A stretch of 64,000 nt of DNA from Candidatus Bipolaricaulis sibiricus (GTDB taxonomy: Bacteria > Bipolaricaulota > Bipolaricaulia > Bipolaricaulales > Bipolaricaulaceae), in assembly GCA_004102645.1 (NCBI GenBank), contig CP034928.1:620001-684000 (forward strand), written 5' to 3'. The notes beneath the pieces are model-generated. The model was given only the letters and a program-made list of their open reading frames with translations. It did not search any database and was not told the origin of the DNA. Of this stretch, positions 13,355 to 20,586 are shown one piece after another (position 1 is the stretch's first letter; every line of letters begins with the position of its first letter). A program made the position numbers and the translations under genes.

Positions 13355-13425
13355 GATCACCTCATTCTACGCTCGGCGCGCCCAGGGCGCCAAACTCCGC
13401 AACGGAATCGCGCTCCGAGACCGGC

Positions 13426-13431
13426 TATCAT
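13426..13431 (+). promoter_or_regulatory. -10-like element of the HAD gene
   Basis: TATCAT lies 6 nt before the ATG at 13438, with no Shine-Dalgarno. The expected transcription start falls on the start codon. No recognisable -35 box. Confidence 0.5.
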
Positions 13432-13437
13432 TGTGTC

Positions 13438-14253
13438 ATGGGCGTCGGTGATCGCCTCCAGCGGTACCGGGGGTTCATCCTGGACATTGACGGCGTGCTC
13501 GTGCGCGGGGGGAGACCCCTCCCGGGGGTCTCCGAGGCGCTGGCTCGGCTGCGCGAGCGCGGTCCAGTTGTCCTCCTCACGAACAACTCCACGCAGTCGC
13601 GGCGGGGGGCGGAGGCTCGGTTGAGGGAGCGCGGTCTTCCCGTGGGTGAGGGCGAGGTGATCCCGAGTTCCTACGTCGCTGCCCGCTACCTCCGCAGTGC
13701 GCATGGTCGGGTACAGTTCTGGGCGCTCGGCGAACGGGGCATCGTCGAGGAGATGGAGCTTGCGGGGCACAGGTTCGTCGAACCCGGTCAGGCGGAGTGG
13801 GTCGTGGCCGGTATGGATCGTGACCTGACCTACGCCAAGCTCCAGGACGCCCTGCAGGCTCTCCTTGCAGGTGCACGCCTCCTGGCCACGAACCGCGACC
13901 CGACGTACCCCACGGAGACCGGCCTTGTTCCCGGCGGGGGAGCAGTGGTGGGGGCGCTGGAGGGGATGGGCTTCTCGTCGGAAGTGGTTGTGGGCAAGCC
14001 GTCCCCGATCGCGTACCGGGTTGCGCTCGAGGTTCTGGGCGTTCCCCCACGGGAAGCGCTGATGGTTGGGGATCGTCTCGACACCGACATCGCGGGGGGG
14101 CATGGCGTGGGCATGGACACGGCATTCGTGCTGTCCGGGATTTCTACGGCCGAGGAGGTCGAGAGGACGGGTATTCGTCCCACCTGGATTGCCCGCGATC
14201 TTCCGGCGCTGGTGCGGGGCGAGGTTGTCGCTTCGCTGACGGGCCATGGGTAG
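13438..14253 (+). CDS. HAD-superfamily IIA phosphatase (NagD/AraL-like)
   Basis: A 271-residue HAD hydrolase with the nucleophile motif DIDGVL (D16, D18), motif II LLTNNST, a C2-type cap in the middle, the motif III lysine in VGKPSP, and the metal-binding GDRLDTDI near residue 223. The layout matches the NagD/AraL/4-nitrophenylphosphatase group, which dephosphorylates small sugar phosphates or nucleotides; the substrate is not predictable. The ATG directly follows a -10-like TATCAT, suggesting a leaderless message. Its stop codon overlaps the start of the cation-efflux gene by 8 nt. Confidence 0.9.
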   Translation: MGVGDRLQRYRGFILDIDGVLVRGGRPLPGVSEALARLRERGPVVLLTNNSTQSRRGAEARLRERGLPVGEGEVIPSSYVAARYLRSAHGRVQFWALGERGIVEEMELAGHRFVEPGQAEWVVAGMDRDLTYAKLQDALQALLAGARLLATNRDPTYPTETGLVPGGGAVVGALEGMGFSSEVVVGKPSPIAYRVALEVLGVPPREALMVGDRLDTDIAGGHGVGMDTAFVLSGISTAEEVERTGIRPTWIARDLPALVRGEVVASLTGHG

Positions 14254-15160
14254 ACCGTTGTCTGCTGATCCCGCGGCGCGGATCACGCTTGGGGGCATGG
14301 CGGTGAACGTCGCGCTCACCGGGCTCAAGATCGCTTTCGGCGTTGTCGCCGGCTCGATGGCGTTGGTCGCGGATGGCGTCCATTCTCTCTCGGACCTGGC
14401 GACGGATCTCGTGGTTCTCGGGGGCCTGCGGTTGTCCCTCCGTCCGGCGGACCGGTCCCACGCCTATGGCCACGGGAAGTTCGAGACGGTGGCCACGGCG
14501 GTGGTGGCGTTGGCCCTGTTTGCGGCGGCAGGCTGGATCGCCGCTGAGGCGGTGGTGGCGCTCATCGCCGGCGCGGTGTCCGTCCCGGGGCCGGTTGTCG
14601 CGGGAGTGGCGTTCCTGTCCGTTGTGGTCAAGGAATGGCTGTTCCGCGCCACTCGGCGCGTCGCACGGAGCCAGCGGTCGTCCTCGCTCGAGGCCAACGC
14701 CTGGCACCACCGGTCCGATGCCCTGTCGTCGGTGGCGGTGTTGGTGGGGGGCGTGGCGGCGACGGCGGGATATGACCAAGGGGACCAGACAGCGGCGATT
14801 GTGGTGGCGGTGCTCATTGCGTGGGCAGGGGTGACCATCCTGCGCCGGGCGCTGTACGAGTTGACCGAGGGGGCGCTGGCGCCAGCGGACCAGGATCGCG
14901 TGGCGCGCGCGATCGTGGGCGTAGATGGGGTGCGCAGCTGGCACAAGCTGCGTACCCGTCACGCTGGGCGCGCGGTGTTCGTCGACGTGCACATTCAGGT
15001 CGATCCCGCACTGTCGGTGGCCGAATCCCACGGGATCGCATCGCTCGTGGAGCGGGCGGTGCGCGACGTGCTGGGGGGTGAAGTGTCGGCGGTCGTCCAC
15101 GTCGAGCCCGCACGCGAGGGGAACGGTGGCGGGGGACCACCCCCTGCGATGCAGACATGA
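14246..15160 (+). CDS. Cation diffusion facilitator family transporter
   Basis: A 304-residue CDF protein, expected in the inner membrane as a dimer exporting divalent metals (zinc, iron or manganese) in exchange for protons. The metal-site helix has ADGVHSLSD (H46, D50), and the fifth helix has HHRSDALSS. SHAYGHGKFE follows the third helix as in FieF. About six hydrophobic segments are followed by a cytoplasmic domain with HIQVDPALSV. The ATG lies within the last codons of the HAD gene, so the two are co-translated. The metal cannot be fixed from sequence alone. Confidence 0.92.
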   Translation: MGRPLSADPAARITLGGMAVNVALTGLKIAFGVVAGSMALVADGVHSLSDLATDLVVLGGLRLSLRPADRSHAYGHGKFETVATAVVALALFAAAGWIAAEAVVALIAGAVSVPGPVVAGVAFLSVVVKEWLFRATRRVARSQRSSSLEANAWHHRSDALSSVAVLVGGVAATAGYDQGDQTAAIVVAVLIAWAGVTILRRALYELTEGALAPADQDRVARAIVGVDGVRSWHKLRTRHAGRAVFVDVHIQVDPALSVAESHGIASLVERAVRDVLGGEVSAVVHVEPAREGNGGGGPPPAMQT

Positions 15161-15245
15161 TCTCGGAACGGGTCGGCTCCGTGTTCAGCTCGTCCCTGGT
15201 CCCCGCACGATGGACGGCGGGAGGCGCAGAGGGAAGGGTCGTGCC

Positions 15246-16667
15246 GTGAAGGTGTGGCTGGGGTTGCTCCTGCTGCCGCTCGCGGTCGTGGCATTCTTCT
15301 ATGGCCACGACCTCGTCCTGGGGCTCCATCGGCCGTACGGGCCGGGCAGGCCGAGCGACCGGTGGCCCGAGCTTGGTACCCCATGGCCAATGCACCCGGT
15401 GGACAACCCCGGCGATTGGATCCCCAACGGCCTCGACGTGGCCGACGTGAACGGCGACGGGTTCCCCGACTTCGTCGTGAACTACGAGTGGACGGGCCGG
15501 ATCCGCGTTGTGTTCCACCCCGGCCCCGACCTCTCCCCAGATCGGTACTGGCCCGCGGCCAACGCGGGAACGTTCGTCAACGCCGAGAACGCGGCGTTCG
15601 GCGACCTCGACGGCGACGGAGTCGTGGACATCGTCGTCGTACAGGGGGTCGAGCACCACGGCGATCCGGCGGCGGTGCGGATCCTGTGGGGCGAGCGTGT
15701 CCCGGACCCCGCGGCCGCGCCCTCGGGTTACGCGTGGGCCGACGGGGGACCGCTCTCCGAAAGTGTCGGCCTGGGCCACTACCTGTACGTCAAGGTGGCC
15801 GACCTCGACGGGTCGGGGTACCCGGACGTCGTCGTCGGGGGCCGGGCGGCCCGGGTCGCGGGGAGGGCGCGGACGCCCGAGGCCCTGGGTGGGTTGACCT
15901 GGACCGGTATCCGTTGGTTCCGGAACCCGCGCTCGTGGGGTGGGGACCCGCGTGACCCCGCCCAGTGGCGGACGCACGCGATCGACCCGGCGGTTCCAAG
16001 CGGCCACGGGTTCGCCCTCGCCGACCTCGATGGCGATGGGCTGCTCGACCTCGTGGTCAACAACGCCGATTGGGACACCCTTGATGGGGAGAAAGCCATC
16101 CTCCTGTACCGCAATCCAGGTTCCGATCGGATCGAGGAGCCGTGGCCGGTGGTCGTTCTGTACCGCAGCCCTGAGTTCTACGGCAAGGAGCAGGTCGCGG
16201 TGGCCGACCTCGATGGGGATGGCCGCCTCGACATCGTCGCCCAGTCGGAGAACGTCGTGCACCTGTTCTGGAACCGAGGGGAACAGGGAGGGCTTTCCTT
16301 CGAGCACGAGACGATCGCGAAGCACCCCGCGCTCCGCTGGCGGTCGCGGCCGATTGCGGTGGCCGATCTCAATAGCGACGGTCGCCCTGACATCATCGGC
16401 GCGGCGATCCACCGCGACGGGCAGCTCCCCAAGGACGTCGCCGCCGTGTGGTGGCTCGAGCAGACCGCCGACGGGTGGGTTCCCCACGTGATCAAGTGGG
16501 GATCGGGGTTCCTTGGCCTGGGGACGTTCAACGGTGAGAAGTGGGATAACCTCGTGCTCCTCGACGTGAACGGGGACGGGCGCCTCGACCTCGTGGCCAA
16601 CGTCGAGGAGATGAACCGCCTGCGGTCGCTCCTCGCCGTGGTGTGGTTTGCAGGTCCTGTGCCGTGA
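15246..16667 (+). CDS. Exported FG-GAP/VCBS repeat beta-propeller protein
   Basis: A 473-residue protein of unknown role with an N-terminal signal or anchor helix (residues 3-20) and seven calcium-binding-type repeats of the form D-[LV]-[DN]-G-D-G, near residues 67, 120, 186, 260, 321, 374 and 440. These repeats usually build a seven-bladed propeller outside the cytoplasm. The third and sixth copies are degenerate (DLDGSG, DLNSDG). GTG at 15246 is preferred because GAGGGAAGGG precedes it; ATG 15210 lacks a ribosome site. It follows the cation-efflux gene by 85 nt on the same strand. Binding partner or substrate is unknown. Confidence 0.85.
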   Translation: MKVWLGLLLLPLAVVAFFYGHDLVLGLHRPYGPGRPSDRWPELGTPWPMHPVDNPGDWIPNGLDVADVNGDGFPDFVVNYEWTGRIRVVFHPGPDLSPDRYWPAANAGTFVNAENAAFGDLDGDGVVDIVVVQGVEHHGDPAAVRILWGERVPDPAAAPSGYAWADGGPLSESVGLGHYLYVKVADLDGSGYPDVVVGGRAARVAGRARTPEALGGLTWTGIRWFRNPRSWGGDPRDPAQWRTHAIDPAVPSGHGFALADLDGDGLLDLVVNNADWDTLDGEKAILLYRNPGSDRIEEPWPVVVLYRSPEFYGKEQVAVADLDGDGRLDIVAQSENVVHLFWNRGEQGGLSFEHETIAKHPALRWRSRPIAVADLNSDGRPDIIGAAIHRDGQLPKDVAAVWWLEQTADGWVPHVIKWGSGFLGLGTFNGEKWDNLVLLDVNGDGRLDLVANVEEMNRLRSLLAVVWFAGPVP

Positions 16668-16860
16668 TCGTGGGCGGGTTGCCCGACGGGCCCTCGTCTG
16701 CCCTCGAGTCTCTGGAGCCCGCAGCGAGGCTCGCGGTTGCCTCGGGCCGGCCGCGCGGTGATGTGTCGCGGGTGAGGCAGGTGGGAGGATCCAGCGGCGG
16801 GCCATGCGTTACCTCCGGACCGCACGCAGAGGGGCGCTCTCCTCGTGCAGACCGAACGGG

Positions 16861-16866
16861 TATCCT
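16861..16866 (+). promoter_or_regulatory. -10-like element of trmB
   Basis: TATCCT lies 6 nt before GTG 16873. This supports GTG 16873 as a leaderless start rather than the upstream ATG 16804. Confidence 0.45.
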
Positions 16867-16872
16867 CGGAGG

Positions 16873-17802
16873 GTGGACTTCGTACGGTATCTGGTGCGCC
16901 CGGAGCTCTGGGAGGACCTGCCCGCGGATTGGGCCGAGCTGTTTGGCCGGGATGCCCCGTTGGGCGTGGAGATCGGGTTCGGAAACGGAGAGTTCCTCGC
17001 TGAGACGGCCTGCGCGCATCCGGAGTGGAATTGGGTTGGGTTCGAGACGAGCCTCACCTGTGTCGTGAAGGCGGGCCGCAAGCTTGCCCAGGTCGGGGCA
17101 TCCCACGTACGACTTGGGCTCGTCGACGGGCGGTTCGCGCTGCGGGAGCTCTTCGCCGATGAGACCGTGGATCGGGTGTGCGTCCACTTCCCGTGCCCGT
17201 GGCCGAAGCGAAGCCATGCCGAGCGGCGGGTCATGGATGTTGGGTTCGCTCTCACGCTGGCCACAGTGCTCCGGTTCCGGGGGCGGTTCGAGCTGACCAC
17301 GGATGTCCACTCGTACGCGCAGGGCGCGGCGAGCGACCTCGGCGACGCTGGATTCCAGGTCAGCGGACCGGAGGAGTTGGCCTCGGTCGGCCCTGGCTCG
17401 CGGTACGAGGCGAAGTGGCGAAGACAGGGACGTCGGATCTGGCGCCTTGTGGCGGAACGGGGCACGAAAGGCAGTACACTGCGTACAGCGGAGGGGACGA
17501 TGCCACATGCGCGATTGGGGAAGCCGGTGACGGGGGATGACATTCGGGCGGTGGTCGGCCTCAAGGACGTGTGGACGGGCGGGGCGTTCGTGGTCAAGGG
17601 GGCGTACCTCTCGTCGGACGGGAGGGAGGGCATCCTCCGCTTGTTCGCCACCGATTGTGGGTTCGAGCAGCAGTATTTGATCGCGGTGAGGCGAGAGGAT
17701 GGGGCAACGATGGTCAAGCTCGACGGTGCTGCGGTTCCGTTCCGGACCCCAGCGGTGAAGCGCTCGGTCGCTGCAGTGGCGGCGGCTTTGGAGGAACGAT
17801 GA
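16873..17802 (+). CDS. trmB: tRNA (guanine-N7-)-methyltransferase with C-terminal extension
   Basis: TrmB makes m7G46 in the variable loop of tRNAs from S-adenosylmethionine. The SAM-binding loop is VEIGFGNGEF (about 33-41), and the catalytic-site segment is PCPWPKRSH (107-115). The catalytic core ends near residue 195. About 105 further residues (205-309) form an extra domain, like the extensions known in TrmB of Aquifex and other thermophiles and absent from E. coli TrmB. An ATG at 16804 would add 23 residues with no conservation that I recognise, so GTG 16873, just behind a -10-like TATCCT, was chosen. The stop overlaps the next gene as ATGA. Confidence 0.9.
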   Translation: MDFVRYLVRPELWEDLPADWAELFGRDAPLGVEIGFGNGEFLAETACAHPEWNWVGFETSLTCVVKAGRKLAQVGASHVRLGLVDGRFALRELFADETVDRVCVHFPCPWPKRSHAERRVMDVGFALTLATVLRFRGRFELTTDVHSYAQGAASDLGDAGFQVSGPEELASVGPGSRYEAKWRRQGRRIWRLVAERGTKGSTLRTAEGTMPHARLGKPVTGDDIRAVVGLKDVWTGGAFVVKGAYLSSDGREGILRLFATDCGFEQQYLIAVRREDGATMVKLDGAAVPFRTPAVKRSVAAVAAALEER

Positions 17803-18608
17803 GACGAGGGGTACTCCTAGCGGTGCTTGTCTGCACAGGGGTTGCGGTTTGGGCAGGCGAGCTGGGAACGCGGCTTGAACTGGGCGATCGCGCGAGCGGG
17901 GTGGCCTGGTTGTCCCTCTCGGGAGACCTGGGGTCGCTCCGCCTGTCTGGCCGTGCGGAGGGAGACCTCCTGTGCGGTTGCCTGCGCCGCCTCCAGGGGG
18001 GCGCCTCCACCTCCTGGGGCGGGATGAACGCCGGTGTGGAGGCGGTGGTCCTGTCCACCGGACGCCTGGACCTCTCGGCTACGGCTTCGTGGAAAACCGT
18101 GACGCGCACCGATTTCGGTCTTGTGTCTGCACAGGCGGGGGGCAAGGCCACGATGGTGGATCCTTTTCGCGCGCAGTTCCTCACTCTGGCAGGGTGGGCC
18201 CTGGCCCGCCTCGATCGCGACCCGTGGTGGGTCGAGGGGAACGCGAACGTGGCATGGCCCGGCGGGACGCCCCATGCGGAGCTCCGGGCGGGCCTCGCGG
18301 GTCCGGTGTGGTGCACGCTTTCTGCTTCCCAGTCGGGAACAAGCCTCGAACTCGGCGCGGAGTCAGGGGGGTGGCTCGTCCAGACCTACCTCTCGTTCCG
18401 TCCTGCTTTCCAAACGGTTACGGTTGGGGTGCGGGCGGGGGGAGTACGCGTTCAGATCCGGCTTACGGTCCGCGCAGAGGGGGAACTGTCAGGCGGACTG
18501 ACCGTCGCTGCGAACGCGGCTCCGTGGTCGGGGTCGGTCGCGGTGGGTGTTGCTGGGGCAGCGGTCGACAAGGTCAGCGCCGAGGTGCGGTACGCGATTG
18601 GCGAGTAG
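17799..18608 (+). CDS. Secreted, probably outer-membrane beta-barrel protein of unknown function
   Basis: I do not recognise the family. The 269-residue product has a clear Sec signal peptide (MRRGV then a hydrophobic core, cleavage after AVWA near residue 19). The mature part is glycine-rich with alternating polar and hydrophobic residues, such as LDLSATASWKTV and VQIRLTVRAEGELSGGL, which resembles amphipathic strands of an outer-membrane barrel. If so, the organism has an outer membrane. The start codon overlaps the trmB stop (ATGA), so translation depends on trmB, an odd partner. It converges on the ROK kinase gene with a 7-nt gap. Confidence 0.7.
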   Translation: MRRGVLLAVLVCTGVAVWAGELGTRLELGDRASGVAWLSLSGDLGSLRLSGRAEGDLLCGCLRRLQGGASTSWGGMNAGVEAVVLSTGRLDLSATASWKTVTRTDFGLVSAQAGGKATMVDPFRAQFLTLAGWALARLDRDPWWVEGNANVAWPGGTPHAELRAGLAGPVWCTLSASQSGTSLELGAESGGWLVQTYLSFRPAFQTVTVGVRAGGVRVQIRLTVRAEGELSGGLTVAANAAPWSGSVAVGVAGAAVDKVSAEVRYAIGE

Positions 18609-18615
18609 CGGCCGC

Positions 18616-19500
18616 CTAGGAGGGGTGCCACCGCTCGGGCACGTAGTCGGGGAGCGCTGCTGCGCCGAGTAGACCGGCGTCATCGCCCAACCGAGTCAAG
18701 ACGAGCTGCGGATCAGCGCGGGTCATCGCCTGGGCGGCGGCACGAACCTGCGGGCCGAGCACGTCCCACGATCGGGTGAGGCCACCTCCGAGGATGATGC
18801 GTTCCGGCTCCAGCAGGTCCCACAGAATGGCGATCGCTTGGCCCAGGGCGCGGCAGGCGCGGCCAACGAGGGCGCGGGCGATGGGATCCCCGCTGCGGGC
18901 GAGGTCGACCAGCTCGCGTGCGGAGATGGGGTGTCCGAGTGCCTCGGTGCCCTGGGCGGCGAGGCTGGCTCCACCAGCAAGCGCCTCGAGGCACCCTCTT
19001 TTCCCGCACCCGCAGGGCGGGCCTTCGGGCCGGACGACGATGTGGCCGATTTCCCCTGCTTGGCCGGTGGCCCCCCACACCACGTTTCCTCCCGACACGA
19101 TGCCACCGCCGATCCCGGTAGACCAGGTCAGGTAGACAAAGTCGCGGGCGCGGTGCCCCCAGGCGAGCTCGCCGATCGCTGCGCAGGTGGCGTCGTTGGC
19201 CAGGTAGACGGGGCACCGGAAGGCGTGCTGGAGGGGCTGGGCCACCTCTACGCCGTTCCAGTGGGGGAGGTTGGGGAAGGAGACGATCCTGCCCGTCGTC
19301 ATGTCCATCGGTGCCGGCGCCCCCACTCCGATCGTCGCGGGTTGGGGCCAGCCAGCAGCGGCCAGCACCTCGCCCACGGCCTCGACGACCTCGCGAATCC
19401 CCCGCGTGGGAAAGGCCGTTCGAACGACGATGCTCCCGTTGTCGATTGCCGCGACTCTCGTCTGGGTCCCTCCGACGTCCACGCCGATCGCTCGGGCCAT
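18616..19500 (-). CDS. ROK-family sugar kinase (glucokinase-like)
   Basis: A 294-residue ROK kinase, predicted to phosphorylate glucose or an N-acetylated hexose with ATP. The ATP-binding motif DVGGTQT is at 8-14, the catalytic aspartate is likely D103 in LANDAT, and the zinc site is H153 plus the CGCGKRGC cluster (C163, C165, C170) followed by LEALAGG. There is no N-terminal winged helix, so it is an enzyme and not a ROK repressor. ATG 19500 lies 7 nt after a TAAGAT -10-like box with no Shine-Dalgarno. It diverges from the PIG-L deacetylase gene, so a sugar-conjugate pathway is a fair guess. Confidence 0.92.
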   Translation of the reverse strand: MARAIGVDVGGTQTRVAAIDNGSIVVRTAFPTRGIREVVEAVGEVLAAAGWPQPATIGVGAPAPMDMTTGRIVSFPNLPHWNGVEVAQPLQHAFRCPVYLANDATCAAIGELAWGHRARDFVYLTWSTGIGGGIVSGGNVVWGATGQAGEIGHIVVRPEGPPCGCGKRGCLEALAGGASLAAQGTEALGHPISARELVDLARSGDPIARALVGRACRALGQAIAILWDLLEPERIILGGGLTRSWDVLGPQVRAAAQAMTRADPQLVLTRLGDDAGLLGAAALPDYVPERWHPS

Positions 19501-19507
19501 GGCACCG

Positions 19508-19513
19508 ATCTTA
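19508..19513 (-). promoter_or_regulatory. -10-like element of the ROK kinase gene
   Basis: On the minus strand, TAAGAT lies 7 nt before ATG 19500, with no ribosome-binding site between. No convincing -35 box. Confidence 0.5.
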
Positions 19514-19560
19514 CCGGGAGCGCTGGTGGGCCGGCGGGAACCGGTTCGGAGGGAGCGGGG

Positions 19561-19566
19561 TATAGT
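19561..19566 (+). promoter_or_regulatory. -10 element of the PIG-L gene
   Basis: TATAGT is followed by a GGAGG Shine-Dalgarno (19572-19576) five bases before GTG 19582. This start therefore has a short leader, unlike its divergent neighbour. Confidence 0.5.
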
Positions 19567-19581
19567 AGGGTGGAGGCTTCT

Positions 19582-20586
19582 GTGGCGAGAGTCCGACGCG
19601 TGGTGTGGCGCAAGTGGATGGCGGGAGGGATCCTTCTCGTCCCTGTCGCCCTCGGGTTCATCCCCGGCGTTCCCCACCCGTTTGTGAACATGTTCCTGTG
19701 GTGGGTTGCGACGCCACCACGGGTTGAGGTGCTCGCTCCGATTCCTGATGTGGAACGGGTGCTCGTCATCGCCCCTCACCCGGACGACGAGCTGCTCGCT
19801 TTGGGTGGGACGATCGCCCGGCTCAAGGCGGAGGGACAGCAAGTGCTGGTCGTCTTCCTCACGAACGGGGATGCGAACCGGGCCGCGAAGAGCCTGTTCA
19901 CCCTCAACCCACTCCGACGACCGGAGGACTTCCGGGCACTGGGGTACCGCCGGCAGAAGGAGGCGGCGGCGGCGCTGCGGATCCTTGGGGTGCCCAAGAA
20001 CGCCGTGATCTTCCTCGGGTACCCTGATCAGGGGCTGGCTTCTCTGCTTGGGAAGCACTGGAAGCGCGAGAACCCGTACACGAGCCCATTCACGAAGGCC
20101 AACTACCCGTTCTACAGCAACAGCTTCAACTCGTCGGCCATGTACTGCGGTCAGGATCTTGTGGATGATCTGACCCGGATCCTGCGGCGGTTCACCCCGA
20201 CGGTGGTCTACTTCCCCCACCCCGAGGACGGTCACCCGGACCACCGGGCCTCGGTTCAGCTTGTCTTGGCGGCGTTGCTCCAAGCCGAGCTCGACGAGGA
20301 ACCTGAGCTTCGCCTGTACGTGGTGCATGCCCCAAGCTGGCCTGCCCCGCGGCGGTTGGCGATCGATCAGGCGCTGACAGCCCCTGCGGGCCTCAGTCAG
20401 TGGCGATGGTGGAGTCACGAGCTCACGGAGGACCTCGTGGAGCTGAAGTTGAGGGCGATCCGCGCCTACAGTTCGCAACGTGTCACGAGTGGGCGGTTTC
20501 TGGCGAGTTTCGTCCGCCCGAACGAGCTCTACGCAACCTACGCTGCTTCTCAGCTTCCGGTGGGGGTGCCCACTCCAGGCAGGTGA
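19582..20586 (+). CDS. Membrane-anchored PIG-L family deacetylase
   Basis: A 334-residue zinc-dependent N-deacetylase of the GlcNAc-PI de-N-acetylase (LmbE/PIG-L) family. The zinc and catalytic motif is PHPDDE (65-70), and the second motif is HPEDGHPDH further on, both intact. An N-terminal hydrophobic segment (about 13-28) probably anchors it to the membrane, unlike many soluble members. Such enzymes deacetylate GlcNAc-containing lipids or small thiol precursors. GTG 19582 has GGAGG five bases upstream. The last 104 nt overlap, tail to tail, the flippase-methyltransferase gene. NodS-like methyltransferases are frequent neighbours of PIG-L genes, which supports a shared glycolipid-type pathway. 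Confidence 0.88.
   Translation: MARVRRVVWRKWMAGGILLVPVALGFIPGVPHPFVNMFLWWVATPPRVEVLAPIPDVERVLVIAPHPDDELLALGGTIARLKAEGQQVLVVFLTNGDANRAAKSLFTLNPLRRPEDFRALGYRRQKEAAAALRILGVPKNAVIFLGYPDQGLASLLGKHWKRENPYTSPFTKANYPFYSNSFNSSAMYCGQDLVDDLTRILRRFTPTVVYFPHPEDGHPDHRASVQLVLAALLQAELDEEPELRLYVVHAPSWPAPRRLAIDQALTAPAGLSQWRWWSHELTEDLVELKLRAIRAYSSQRVTSGRFLASFVRPNELYATYAASQLPVGVPTPGR

Noticed and set aside
14814-16805. A 663-codon minus-strand open frame opposite the FG-GAP gene
   Set aside because: GC-rich antisense frame with repetitive composition; the plus strand has clear calcium-repeat motifs.
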